Positions 23,174 through 34,190 of a stretch of DNA of 64,000 nt are shown here, piece by piece. Position numbers and translations under genes: made by a program. The notes beneath the pieces are model-generated. The model did not search any database, had not been told where the DNA came from, and saw nothing but the letters and a program-made list of their open reading frames with translations. Numbering within the stretch: the first letter of the stretch is position 1; the number at the start of each line of letters is the position of its first letter. The stretch spans positions 62,001-126,000 of the forward strand of contig JBBHKE010000385.1 in the NCBI GenBank assembly GCA_037447655.1. Reading direction: 5' to 3'. This DNA comes from Zygnema cylindricum. Lineage: Eukaryota; Streptophyta; Zygnematophyceae; Zygnematales; Zygnemataceae.

Positions 23174-25620
23174 ATGGCTCAAGAACAACGTCCACGGGAC
23201 CAGAATTTGGAAATGCAAGGAGAGTCGCAGGAAGGTGACGTGAAAGGAACTGAAGGAGGACAGGGTCAGGTATACAAGACAACCGTTGGTTGTGATTGCA
23301 AAGGCAGACTCTAAAGGGGCTTTTTTGGAGCTATTATCTATTTTGGTTGTCATAGATTTAAGCTTTCTTTTGGCTATGGGCATAAATTCACTCGTCTTTA
23401 AAGGAAAGTATAGCATTTTAATGACATTCGCTGCTCTTAACGTTTGGTAGAACTCGTTCCCTTCTTTGATATTTTTTTCGTTTCCTTTTTCAGTTCATAA
23501 AGAACATTGTTACAATCCGTCGGCAAACTATCTCACTTTACTAGGAGCTTCCCTCCTAAGCTTGAGTACTTGGAAGGTCCGACATGGAACTAACTCAAGA
23601 TTTGGCAATATCTGACCTTTATCAATCAAACTCAGGTGAAAATTAACATTCCGATATCTACATATTCTACTCTGTTTCTTTCCTTCACGGATGCAGAATC
23701 GCGGATCTGAAACAGTTGGAGGAGATATGTATGAATCTGGAGGCGATGTGAGCGGAAGTCTCGGAGCTGCAGCTGCTGCAGCTGACTTAGGAGGTCTGAC
23801 AGGCGCTGGTAAGTGGTGTGGAATACAGTATCTGTGAAATAGCATTCCAAACCTTAAAGCTCATTATCCTCCATGTCTACTTCCAATTTCTTGCGTGATT
23901 GTTTTATCTGTTTAATCCTGCACTGTCTGCAAAGTTAGATTTTAATGAGCTACTTTTAAGCTAGTTTTAATGGCTGCTTGTTACGGTAACTTATGAATCA
24001 TTGTCTTCTCCTTCTAAATCAAACGAATGAGAAGGTCGCGCGATGTCCGCAGTGCCATTCAGAGCTGCGGGAAACGCTATATGTAGTCTCACCGTACTAT
24101 AGTGTATGCGTATTATATGGCTTCCTCTATTAATACGCGTATAGTACGATGAAACTACAGTACGGTACATACGGCGTTTCCAAAAGCTTTTCGCAAACCT
24201 TTTGGAACTACACCGCGAATCGTTATTAGTAATGTTGGGTATCGGGTAAATTCATATCGCGATGATTGCGATATCGATCGAGCAGATTCCTCGATATATC
24301 GTACCGGGACCAACATAAATTATCGCGATATATATCGCGGTATCCGTACAGTCATAGTACGGAAAATCGTACGGATATTTACCCGCCGAAAAAATGAAAT
24401 TTTTTGTTTTTTTTATGGTTCGATATATCGGCGATATATCGCGATAATTTTGTTTTTCGATATATCGAAGCGATATATCGAATATCGGCAAAGGGTCCTC
24501 AATACCCAACACTAGTTATTAGTGTCAAGGTCACTAATTTGGGTTCTTAAAATTTTGATTTTTTTCCTCAAATAGGATACATGATTTTAATTTTTCCTTG
24601 ACGTTAATTAAGGTACCGTACAAAATAGCGTAAAGCCTGAAAGTACACTAAAATTTAAATAGTGTGGTGTACGGTCGATGTCAGACCGTACATAACTGTA
24701 CCTTTTCAAGTGAAAATTTACAAAAAATGAATTAAATCAGACGCGCACGCATAGGAACGTGCGCTAAAAAAAACGTGATTAGTCTGACACGTAAATTAGT
24801 ATAGCATGTACGGATATTTTAGATTCGCGACGGCGTACGATTTCCAATATTTTGTACGGATACATATAGTAATGTATATAATCGTACGGCGAATTTTCCA
24901 TTTTTGCTGTTCCCAAATTAGCATAAACGCCGAAATTAGAAGACACCTTTTTTTTAATTCAAATTCTTAATTAGCATCAATTACGGTAAATTTTCTTCAA
25001 CACTATTTAAACTTTGACACTAATAACGATTCGCGGTGTATCATCCGCACTAATTTTCAAAATGGGAAATTTGAAATCACGCACAATTTCCCGCCTTTTA
25101 TTGTTTTTATTCACGCAACTAGAGCTTGTTTCAATGTTTCAAGTTCCTTTCATCACAGTAGTCCTTTGTTCCTTTGTTCTCTCTTTGATTTCGTTTCTTT
25201 GACGAGTATGGCATCGTCATAACGCTTGTCTTGTTACATGTACCTTAATTTGTTGAGTTGGCATACAACAAATATATCGACACCATTTGTTGTTTCTTTC
25301 TTGACTGCCAAGGCTCTCTCCTCTCTTCGGTTCTACTCTTTTTTCGAGTCCTATGTGGCTTTCTCTGCTCATTTCTCACTGCTATGTAGTTTTTTTAACA
25401 CTAAAAAAACTAAATCAAATAACGTGGTGGCATAATGGCAGGTGGAGATAATCCGGACGTCATTGCCATTCCGACATATACAACAACGACATACACGGAG
25501 TACACAACGTATGTTCCCGTTGCAGGCACCGACATTGCTGACATTGGTGGTGCTGAAGGGGCTCAAGGTGGTACGGAAGGCGGTGAACATGGACAAGGAG
25601 CCGGAGGTGGTGGAACTTGA
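23174..25620 (+). CDS. Glycine-rich protein with an SMP-like N-terminus (3 exons), function unknown
   Basis: Exons 23174-23269, 23697-23808 and 25442-25620 join in consistent phases (0, then 1) at GT-AG sites and give 128 residues. The start MAQEQRPRDQ resembles the N-terminus typical of SMP LEA proteins, but no SMP repeat follows. The middle is Gly/Ala-rich (GAAAAAADLGG). The third exon has a Thr/Tyr patch (PTYTTTTYTEYTTYVPVAG), then a Gly/Glu-rich tail ending in GGGGT and TGA. It is hydrophilic, with no signal peptide or membrane segment. It may be a derived SMP gene that kept the first exon, or an unrelated disordered protein. Intron 2 (about 1.6 kb) contains a foldback and a MITE with a nested hAT-like element. 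The last exon could be misassigned. Confidence 0.5.
24069..24181. repeat. Foldback, about 113 bp, in the glycine-rich gene's intron 2
   Basis: The left arm from ggaaacgctatatgtagt to gtatgcgtatta pairs with the right arm from taatacgcgtatagtacg to ggcgtttcc, around a 15-base loop. It shares cgtatagtac words with the foldback at 8651-8711. Confidence 0.65.
24211..25038. mobile_element. TA-flanked MITE (family i) carrying a nested hAT-like MITE
   Basis: The ends CACCGCGAATCGTTATTAG and CTAATAACGATTCGCGGTG are flanked by TA at 24209-24210 and 25039-25040. Its 828 bp shrink to about 535 bp once the insert and its duplication are removed, almost the 539 bp of the copy at 8983-9521. Confidence 0.88.
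24230..24514. mobile_element. hAT-like MITE (family ii), 285 bp, nested in a family i MITE
   Basis: GTTATTAG at 24222-24229 and 24515-24522 is a perfect 8-bp duplication of the host MITE's terminal sequence. The ends TAATGTTGGGTAT and ATACCCAACACTA are inverted repeats. The interior is dense in cgatatatcg and tatcgcgata palindromes. Confidence 0.88.
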
Positions 25621-26689
25621 GTTTCAAATTGTTGCAGTACACGATGCTTTTCGGAGGCCACTGGTTGATCTTAGACGGATTGCAGTGGTGTGCACCAGAA
25701 TTAGAAGTGGTTTTTTGAATGGTGTAGGGTTGCCAACAGTTTGTATATAGTGTACATTTGCTGATAACTTCAGGAGCTTTTTGTTGCCAAAGACTAGGCA
25801 AACTGAGGGAGACGGAGACACGTAGACTTTGAAAGGAATACCTTGCTTGTTGAATTGTAAAATGTTTTCCAAAAAGGTGGTCTCAAATTTCTGTTGGAAT
25901 ATGTTTGATTTTTTTATTCTTGCCTGTGCCTCTCAACTTCGTTTATTTTGGAAATTCAGGTCCAGAGTATTTTGTTAGAAGAAATGAAGAACCATTTTCT
26001 TTGCATTCACCCGATAATTGAGGTCTTTTCTAATTGTTGTGCGAGTTAATTGGCTTTTGCAGATAGCATAAACATTTTGCACCTTTTGAAGTGTAGAAAA
26101 TGTATGAAAGATGCTTTTCTTTTCATAAAAATGTAATATGCTTTGTTGTATGCACATTTTCCTGTTTTTAAATGATATCTATCCAAATTCTTTTCGATGT
26201 GCTTTTCGATGGTGCTATTCCAAGTAAAGCCAGACAGACGACTGAAAATTATTCCTCAAAAGACAAATTACAGAAACAGACTCGCTCTCTCTCCAACTTG
26301 CAGGCACACAGTTTCCCCCCTCACCTCCCCTCAGCCAAAGAGGTTTCTAAGATGTTAATGTCCCTTTCTCTATCTCTCACACACTTTTCTCCGATTTCCT
26401 GGCTGGAGAAATTCATAAACCTTAAAAAAAATTGTGAATTGTGTTTGTGAGTACGAAGAAGTAATGGTAAATTGTAAGTTTTAAAACCACACAAATGAAC
26501 AACTCATAAAAAACTGGAATGAAACAGGATAAAAGAAAACATGAAAGATGACAGAATTAAAGAAGACAAGCAGGAAATTACTAATTGCAAAGGAAATGGA
26601 GAAGCTATTGATTAAGCAGAAATTGCAGCAATTGGAGGTAAATTCTGGCTAAGAGATTGGCTAGATATTAGGGCCCGCTGATCCGCTGT
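25621..26689. other. 3' flank of the glycine-rich gene, nothing recognised
   Basis: No coding frame, RNA gene or transposon end recognised. Confidence 0.5.
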
Positions 26690-27055
26690 CGAACTTAGGG
26701 AACGCGACAAAGCGTCGCAAATCTGACACGGTACACCGCGAATCGTTATTACACTATAGAAATTATTAGAGTAAAGAAAAAAATAGCGTCATTCATTCAA
26801 ATTTAGTGCCAGGAGACGTGGCAAATTATGGTCCATGTCCTTAAATAGTGTAATTTGTTCTATTTAAGGTATCAATGTCAAAATTTTGGGGTGCCGATAT
26901 TGAGTACATAAGGCTAATAAGTAATAACGATTCACGGTGTACTGTAGTACACTATTCATTTCGCAAATCTTAGGGAACGCGACAAAGCGTCGCAAATCTG
27001 ACACGTTAAACACTATTCATTTCGCAAATCTAAGGGAACGCGACAAATCGTAATT
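26690..27055. repeat. Direct repeats around a MITE
   Basis: The phrase ggaacgcgacaaagcgtcgc with following caaatctgacacg occurs near 26698 and 26973, and a shortened form lies near 27037. The first two flank the MITE at 26734-26939, which sits at the end of the first unit. Confidence 0.65.
26734..26939. mobile_element. TA-flanked MITE (family i), short 206-bp form
   Basis: The left end CACCGCGAATCGTTATTA and right end TAATAACGATTCACGGTG are flanked by TA (26732-26733 and 26940-26941). Its length and interior (gccaggagacgtggca, then gtatcaatgtcaaaatttt) match the copy at 28137-28342. Confidence 0.88.
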
Positions 27056-27300
27056 ATTGGCTTATTCATACGTTGTACATTAGATAATCTTGTACTTTTT
27101 CGGTTACGGGCGGGCACCTTTAGTGGCGAGAAATCGAGTTTCGGTTAACTTTTATTTTCGTAAACGTCGGTCGGTTAACGGTTAACAATTTTGGAGCGTG
27201 ACATAACCCGGTCGGGCGTCGGTTACTCGGATTTTGAAAAAAAAAAACGGTCGGTTTCGGTTATGTAAAATTTTGACTTTTGCGACCTCTGCCCAAACAC
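27056..27300. repeat. cggttaac-rich segment
   Basis: The words cggtcggtt, cggttaac and ggttac recur through 27105-27265. This may be part of an unrecognised repeat. No gene. Confidence 0.4.
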
Positions 27301-27302
27301 TA

Positions 27303-27862
27303 CACCGCCAATCGCTATTAGCGTAAAAGTTTCTTTAGCGTACATGAAAAATTACCGTGGTTTACGCTAATTAAGAATTTGAAAATTTTGAAAAAAAACA
27401 TACATTCTAATTGTTTAATAATTCTAATTTGGATCTTTGAAAAAAAAAATGTCGGTCGCAAACATGCTTACACTAATATAGGTATTCGTACAAAATCTTA
27501 CAGATCGTACACAAATCGTACGTTCACACAGTCGAAAAGTGGTTGCTGGACGAATATGTGCGAACGTGATATTTGACAGCCCTATTAGACCCCCTTTTTA
27601 GAGCGCACATTCTCATGCGTCCGCGGCTACTAATACTCATTATTTATACTTTTTCACTTAAAAAGGTACAATTTTGTACGGTCTGACACTTTCCGTACAC
27701 CACACTAATTAACTGATGGCGTACTTCCATTTTGTACGGTACTAAAAAATTAACCCTAAATAGAGTAAAGAAAAAAATAGAATGAACTACGCTAATGGAG
27801 AATAAAATAAAAAAAAAGCGGGACGGAATTAGTGTACACAACGCTAATAGCGATTGGCGGTG
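27303..27862. mobile_element. TA-flanked MITE (family i), 560 bp
   Basis: The ends CACCGCCAATCGCTATTAGCG and CGCTAATAGCGATTGGCGGTG are perfect inverted repeats flanked by TA (27301-27302 and 27863-27864). Both ends carry the same two changes from the family sequence, so this is a distinct subfamily. Confidence 0.88.
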
Positions 27863-28136
27863 TACTGATTACTGCACACTATTTAAATTATGGGCTGTGA
27901 CGCTTCATTCGTACAGAAAAGTACACCGTGTACGATTTAATGATCGGTGGCTCGGTGCCCTTCAATTTTACCATTCGAACTAAAATAATGTGACACTAAT
28001 TTATCTTGACCCTATTCGTATAAATGGTTTGAAACTAGCCAGTCACTCTATAGTCTCTACAGTATAGAATTAGAGCTGCACTAATATAAAATTATAAACA
28101 TTATAAACCCCTCTTGCTAATAAAACTTTGACGCTA

Positions 28137-28342
28137 CACCTTGAATCTTTATTAGCGTATAGAAATTATTAGTGTAAAGAAAAAATTAGCGTCATTCATT
28201 CTAATTTAGTGCCAGGAGACGTGGCAGATTATGGTCCACGTCCTTAAATAGCGTAATTTATTATATTTAAGGTATCAATGTCAAAATTTTGGGGTGCCGA
28301 TATAGCGTACATAAGGCTAATAAGTAATAACGATTCACGGTG
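28137..28342. mobile_element. TA-flanked MITE (family i), short 206-bp form
   Basis: TA flanks lie at 28135-28136 and 28343-28344. The left end CACCTTGAATCTTTATTAG is mutated relative to the right end AATAACGATTCACGGTG. It is the same length as the copy at 26734-26939. Confidence 0.85.
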
Positions 28343-29170
28343 TAAATTACGAGACACGGTTCCAGGTGCCACTTTCATGGTGTTTGCTGAAACGTGTATG
28401 GCTACGATTCACTGTGACGTCATAATATGTGTAAAATTGAGATTGTGACGTTATCTGGACGTATTTCTCAGCTTCAACTGGCGGTCAGGATTCGCTCTTC
28501 GAAATTATCGTAAGTGCAAAACGCGTATTTTTTCAAAAGCATTAGTTCTAATAAAAAACCGCTTATAATACTTCGATCCCTTGTATAGTTGTATAATAAT
28601 TTATTATGGATACGGCTTTCCGCACTTAAGAAACTGAGGTCGCTTGTGGCGTTTTGCACCCAAGGGATAATTTGGCCAATTTGACAGTTTTCTCTTCCGT
28701 TTGTCCGTTGACCGGCGGCACCTTTTATTGCCTGCCTGATTTGTGCCCGCTTTCCCCAGACGCGTGTGACTTGTGAGTCGCGGCAAAAGATTGCCGCACG
28801 TGTCATCGTGCAATCGTGGCGCTCATCGCATCTAGCGATTCACAGTCAATGGAGACGCCTTTATCACACGTGTGGTGCTTTCCAGCGGTCATGCACCAAG
28901 TGCTTTCGCCTCCAGCAATAAAGAAACGGCAAAAGGAGGCACTTCAATATCCAGCTTGAAATGCTGCACATTGACAGTTTTACGGCTTTAAAATCAGTTT
29001 TCAAGGTGGCACGAGTTTAAGAGCATTGTTTTACTGAGATTAAAAAGTCAGCCATAGGAGAAACAAGAGTTGCATAATTTTTGATGTAGAAATCCTTTAG
29101 AAGTAGAAGAGAGGTGACATCGAAATAGTGTGAGCAATTGAAGTAGGCGAAAGGAACAGTAATTGCTGAT
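28343..29170 (+). promoter_or_regulatory. Upstream region of SMP gene D with ABRE, G-box and RY motifs
   Basis: CACGTGTC at 28797-28804, CACGTG at 28867-28872 and CATGCA at 28890-28895 fall within 100 bases, roughly 275-375 bases before the ATG. The combination is typical of ABA and maturation promoters. No gene was found in the rest of the stretch. Confidence 0.45.
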
Positions 29171-30233
29171 ATGCAGTCAGCTAAGGGAGATCCAATGCAG
29201 GCGGCTGCAAGGGGACGCCAGGAGAAAGAAAAAAGCGATGAAAATAAGTTTACTCATGGGGATGTTCTTCAGGCAAGTTTGAAAAATAAGCCCTTAGAAT
29301 CGATACTATTTGAAATTCATCCTTGTTGTGTGATGAGCTATTGTATGAAGAGGAGGTTTTAATTCCAGTCAAAGCCCGTGCTAGAAAAACGCATTTTTAA
29401 ATCAATGACAGTAACTAGTACCAGTTTTATGTGTTTTTTGTCACTCGAGTTTTTATTTTTTTCCTCAGAATCAGATGGCTTAACTCGAATTCTTATGGCT
29501 TATGATGCAGGGAGTGATGCAAGAAGCCGGTCATCTTCCAGTGACACAAGCGGAGGCTGCTGCCATTCGGAGTGCGGAAGCGAAGGCTCTTGGAGGACCG
29601 GGACCAAAGGGCGGTTTGGGCGCAGAGGCTCAAGCAGCTGCCGACCAGAATGATGCAGGATATACTCTGGAAACACCACAGACGTTACGTGACGTGTTGA
29701 AGGTTTGTCTTGCAACATCAACTTCAAGGTTTAATTTGCAGCAGCTTTTTGTAGGTTTGTCTGGCATCATCATCGTGAATTATCAAGCATAGAAAAAAGT
29801 GCAAACATGTACTGTACTACTATTATTTTTTTGTACGGTAAATACTTAAATTGTATGTATTCTACTCTATATTTATCATAAAATTATACAAAGTTTGTAA
29901 AACTGAATGAAATATTTTTTGTTCTATGCTTTCAAGAATTGGATACGGGGATAGCTTGAAGAGAGTTGTTCTTCATTTTTTAGCATAACGATAGATAAAG
30001 AATTGGTTTACAACGCGCCATTTACCAACACACCCTCTACTAAACAATAACGCAGGATTATATGATGTTCATGGCAGGATGCCAAGCATAAGCTAGCTCA
30101 CGACAAAGATGTGGAGCAACATGAGGCTAATGAAGTGATACGAACAGAAAAGAAACACGATCCAAATTTTGAGGAAATAAAGTCTGGCGTTGGGGCACTC
30201 GAGCAGCGAGCAGCAACTGCTAATAACCCCTAA
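29171..30233 (+). CDS. SMP-domain LEA protein D (3 exons)
   Basis: Exons 29171-29272, 29511-29702 and 30078-30233, all phase 0, give 149 residues. Exon 1 ends in FTHGDVLQ. Exon 2 is a full SMP repeat (LPVTQAEAAAIRSAEAKALG, then AEAQAAADQN) ending in LRDVLK. Exon 3 resembles gene A's last exon (DKDVEQHEANEVIRTEKKHD, then VGALEQRAATAN) and stops at TAA. Intron 1 uses a GC donor (CAG then GCAAGT), a known minor class. The stop lies one base before the 10-base gap, so downstream exons could be missing from the assembly. It is probably a tandem duplicate of gene A. The role inferred from the family is protection during drying. Confidence 0.75.
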
Positions 30234-30234
30234 G

Positions 30235-30244
30235 NNNNNNNNNN
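30235..30244. other. Assembly gap
   Basis: Ten N characters immediately followed by a poly-T run. The true gap size is unknown. Confidence 0.99.
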
Positions 30245-33200
30245 TTTTTTTTTTTTTTTTTTTTTTTCTCAAATGTGCGTATTTTGAGTGTTTCAACAGT
30301 GGATAATGTACTAATTGATTTTTTTGTTTATTTTTTGCGATACGATGTTTGAAATATTTGCGTACTATATTTTATGATATGATGATACATAATTCTTTCT
30401 CCCTCTCCCTCTCCCCCACTTTCCCCCTCCTTCCCTCACCCCTTTTTGGAGGTACAGTACATTATTTGAGTGGTAAAATACTAAAACGGGGTGTATATTA
30501 ATATTCTTAAAACCCAATTTTAGTATTTGTGTGAAGGGGTTATTTTTAAAACTTTTGAAGAAAAAATGAAAAAAAAAAAAGAAAAAGCGAATTACGGAAT
30601 TAGTGTTTTAGAGCTAAAAATGACTCTTGGTGTACTTTCAAATACAAGAGTATGGAAAAAGGTTTAAGATTCCGTACGATTAGTACTGTGTTTGAAAATC
30701 GATGACATAGACATTTTGACGCGCGAGAGAGAGGGGAATAAGGAAGAAGGGATGGGGGTGGGAGGAGGGAAAATGGGGAGGGAATGGTGGGGGGAGGGAA
30801 GGGAAGGAAAGGGGGGAAGGGAAGGGAAGGGTGTAAAGTGAAGGGAGGTGATAAAAGGGAAAGGGGTGGAGGGGAGAAGGGAGCTCAGGGGGAGGAGAGG
30901 GGGGAAAGTGGAGGAGAGGAAAGGGGAGGAGGGGAGGGAAGGGGGGTTATACTAGGTGAAAGTAGGGGTAAAATAGCACTGCAAGACAAAAAATGGGTTC
31001 TATTTTCGCTTTTCCTAAATTGGGACTGTTTGTTTTTTGTCTTTCTTTTTTGGGGAGAGTTATATGCGATCAATAAGTTTAACAAGAAAAAAATGCAGAA
31101 AAAGTAAAAATAAGTAATTAAAAAGAAAAAAAAAGAAAATATTGCACGAAAACCTTGTATCGAAAATCGAGAAATGATCATTGAATAGATATTTTCTTTT
31201 CTTATGCGGATGGGATAATATGAAAAATAGTGTAATTTTAATGCGCTATATTCCGTCCTCAAAATTGTTGATTTATCGTTTAGGAAAAGTAACGTGCATA
31301 TTTTTATAAATTTCCACTTTTTGAGCTATTATTCACATAGAAACTATCGAATCGAAAAAGGAAAAAAAAAAAAAAAACAAGGGAAAAAAACATAAGCGGA
31401 ACAAAAAAATCAGAAGGGTTGGTTTTAAATTCACTTGAAAATGTTTCATATTTAGGTCAAATGCGTACTTTTTCAATATTTATTTCCGGTTTTTTTTTCA
31501 TTTGGAAAGTAAGTTATTCCGTTTCAAATTGGTTGTAAACAATTAAAACGTTTAAAAATCGGCAATTTGGTGCTTAATTTGAAAAAAATGGGTTTATTTT
31601 TGGGCTCCAAAGCAAGATCTTCGGCAAAAAAAAAAATAAAAAAAATAGGACATTTTAAAAGATTCTCCTCATTCAAAATTTTTAAAATTCGAAGCATTTT
31701 CGAATATAAAAAAAATATGTTATACTTTACATTGCTATTAATTATTGTATTCCATATATTCCTATTAGAATAAAACCAGTTTAAACGTGAAATTTGTTTT
31801 AGTGAAGTATTAATTAAAGTTTGAAAAACGATTAAAGTTTACGGATTGATGTCGTTTGTTTTTGTTAATACTATTTTATGACCAAAAAAAGGTCCGATAA
31901 AAAATGTAAAAAAAAAATTGTTCGAAATTTGACAGTTCGACGTTTAAAAAAAAAAAAAGGGGGGGGAGAAGAGAAAAAAAATGCAAAATTTCTCTCCATT
32001 GAGTAGTTTCGGTTCGTCGGTAAGATTTTTTTAATAAGAAATCCGATTATTTTTCTAAAAATGAAATTAGTCATTTCAACTAAAATACAAATTTACACTT
32101 CTTGTAAGTTAATAGTTTACGTTTTAATTTCTTCGCAAATTTTTACCTTTTGCGGTTTTATTTTCTGATCCTTTATAATAGGATCCACTTTTATTTACGA
32201 TTCTGTACAAATTAAAACCGAAAATTATGAAACAAAAGACATAAAAAAACTTTTTTTTACTGTTTGAGTATTGAACCTGTTTTGAAAGCAGTTCTATAAT
32301 ATTTTTTAAAGTTAGTTAAAAGAAATCTTTCAAATTAAAATACATATAGGACAACTTTTGAGGACATAAAAGAATAAATCAAATAAATGTTAATGTTAAT
32401 TGTTATTAATCAATAAATAAGATATGAAAAACTACAACGCTGACCACTGTCATATTGAATTGTGGTTTTTGATTCTGAAACTAGCTATCTCCCCACTAAT
32501 CCTTTTATATATTTTAATTGTTTATTTTTATTTATTTTTCGAGTTTTTCAATTATCACTATACTATTTCGTCGCAAGGAAACACAATTTTTATAGTTTTT
32601 TGATTTCCTACATTCGAAAAAAAAACAATATCTACAAAATCATAAAAAAACAAATAGAGGACCAAGAACAGTCTCCACTCTAATAACCATTTGCAATTCA
32701 GTTTTTGGAAAAATACAAAAAAAGTCAGCAATAAGAACTTTTATCTATAAAAAAAGGATAAGAGAACACTGTACATAAAAATCTTGTTTTAAAGGACAAG
32801 GGAAGGGGAAGAAGAGGAAGGGAAAATAATACTAACATATCACAGAAGAAATTATATAAAAATTCTAAAATTGAAGATTTCACTTATTTTAAAAAACCAC
32901 TTTTCACTGAATCCTAGTAATTATATTCCATTTTGGCATAAAAACTTACGGAAAACTAATGTAAAAAATAATATTTGCCTGTAAAACGACGATTTTGTAT
33001 GATAAGTATAGTGGAAACGAGTCCAAAAAGGGAAATAGAGTAATAGTAAAAATAGAAGTAATAACCACACGTATGCAAATCAAGCATTTGAGAATAAAAA
33101 AGATGAAAAAATAAAGAAAAATTTAAGAAAAAGCACAGAAAAAATAAAGAAGAAAAAAAATGGATTGTTGAGTAATTCCCTAATACTCCCAATACTAATA

Positions 33201-33290
33201 TTCCCAAAAAATTTGTAACCGTTTAATCTAATTAACACTTTTTAAAATACTAATTTCAAACGGGGAAACGCCAAAAATCGGCACTAAGAA
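30245..33290. other. AT-rich, low-complexity, gene-free block
   Basis: Long poly-A and poly-T runs dominate. A purine-rich patch (gggaaggg-type) occupies about 30720-30960. No exon, transposon end or RNA gene was recognised. The texture differs from the DNA left of the gap. Confidence 0.6.
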
Positions 33291-34190
33291 ACTACAGAGA
33301 GCGAGAGAGGGAGAGTGAGAGAGAGATGGAGTGCGAGAGGAAGGGAGAGCGAGAGGGAGGGGGAGAGGATAAGGGGGAGGGTAAGGGAGAGGGGGAGGGA
33401 GAGGGAAGAGAGAGAAAGTGACAGAGAGAGAGCGAGAGTGAGGGAAAGGGAGAGCGAGGGGGAGGGGGAGACAAAAAGGTGGAGATGGAAGGGAATGGAG
33501 AGGCAGAGGGAGATATAAGGGAGAGAGAGGGGGAGAGAGTGAGAAGAAAAAAAGGGGAGGGAGGGGCAGGTAGAGGGAGAGAGGGGAAATGGAGGGTTAG
33601 GGTGAGGGAGAAGGAGAGGGAGAGTGAGAGGGAGGGGGAGAGAGGGAGAGGGAAAAAGGGGGAGGGAAGAAGGGGAGGTTGAGGGAGAGGGAGAGGGAGA
33701 GGGGGGGAGAGGGGAAGAGAGGGAGAGAGGGAGGGAGAGGGAGAGAGGGGAAAAGGGAGGGTGAGGAGGGAAGGGGAAGGGAGGGGGGTAGGGAGAGGGA
33801 GTGGGAGCAGGAGGGGGAGAAATGGAGAGGGAGCGGGAGGGGAAGAAGGAGAGGGAGAGGCAGCGGGAGAGGGAGAGGAGATGGAGAGGAAAAGACAGGA
33901 GGGGGAAAAGGAGAGGAGAGGGAGAAGGAGCGGGAAAGACAGAGGGAGGAGGAGAGGGATAGGAGAGGAAGGGGTGGAAGGAAAGACAGCGGGATTGGGA
34001 GGGGGAGAGACAGAGAAAGGGGGAAAGACAGCGGGGGAGGGAAAGGGAGAGCCAGAGGGAGAGAGAGAGGGAAAGGCAGAGAAAGAGTGTGAGACAGCGG
34101 GAGAGGGAGAGGCAGAGATAGAGGGACAGAGAGAGAGGGAGAAGGAGAGGGACAAGGAGAGACAGAGGAGTAGGGAGAAGTGTTACAAAA
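33291..34190 (+). repeat. Purine strand of about 900 bp, (GAGAGG/GGGA)n
   Basis: Nearly every base on the plus strand is A or G, in irregular gagagggag-type units. Both strands therefore carry long false frames (up to 325 codons of Ser/Pro/Leu on minus, Arg/Glu/Gly on plus). Mirror-symmetric purine tracts can form triplex DNA and are hard to assemble. Confidence 0.9.

Noticed and set aside
24252-24512. Minus-strand 86-codon frame rich in Ile, Tyr and Arg
   Set aside because: It is the interior of the hAT-like MITE; the composition reflects the gatatatcg palindromes.
26690-27055. Spaced direct repeats that could suggest a CRISPR-like array
   Set aside because: Only three uneven copies, one interval created by a MITE, in a plant genome.
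30784-31107. Gly/Glu/Arg-rich 107-codon frame
   Set aside because: Product of a purine-rich low-complexity run.
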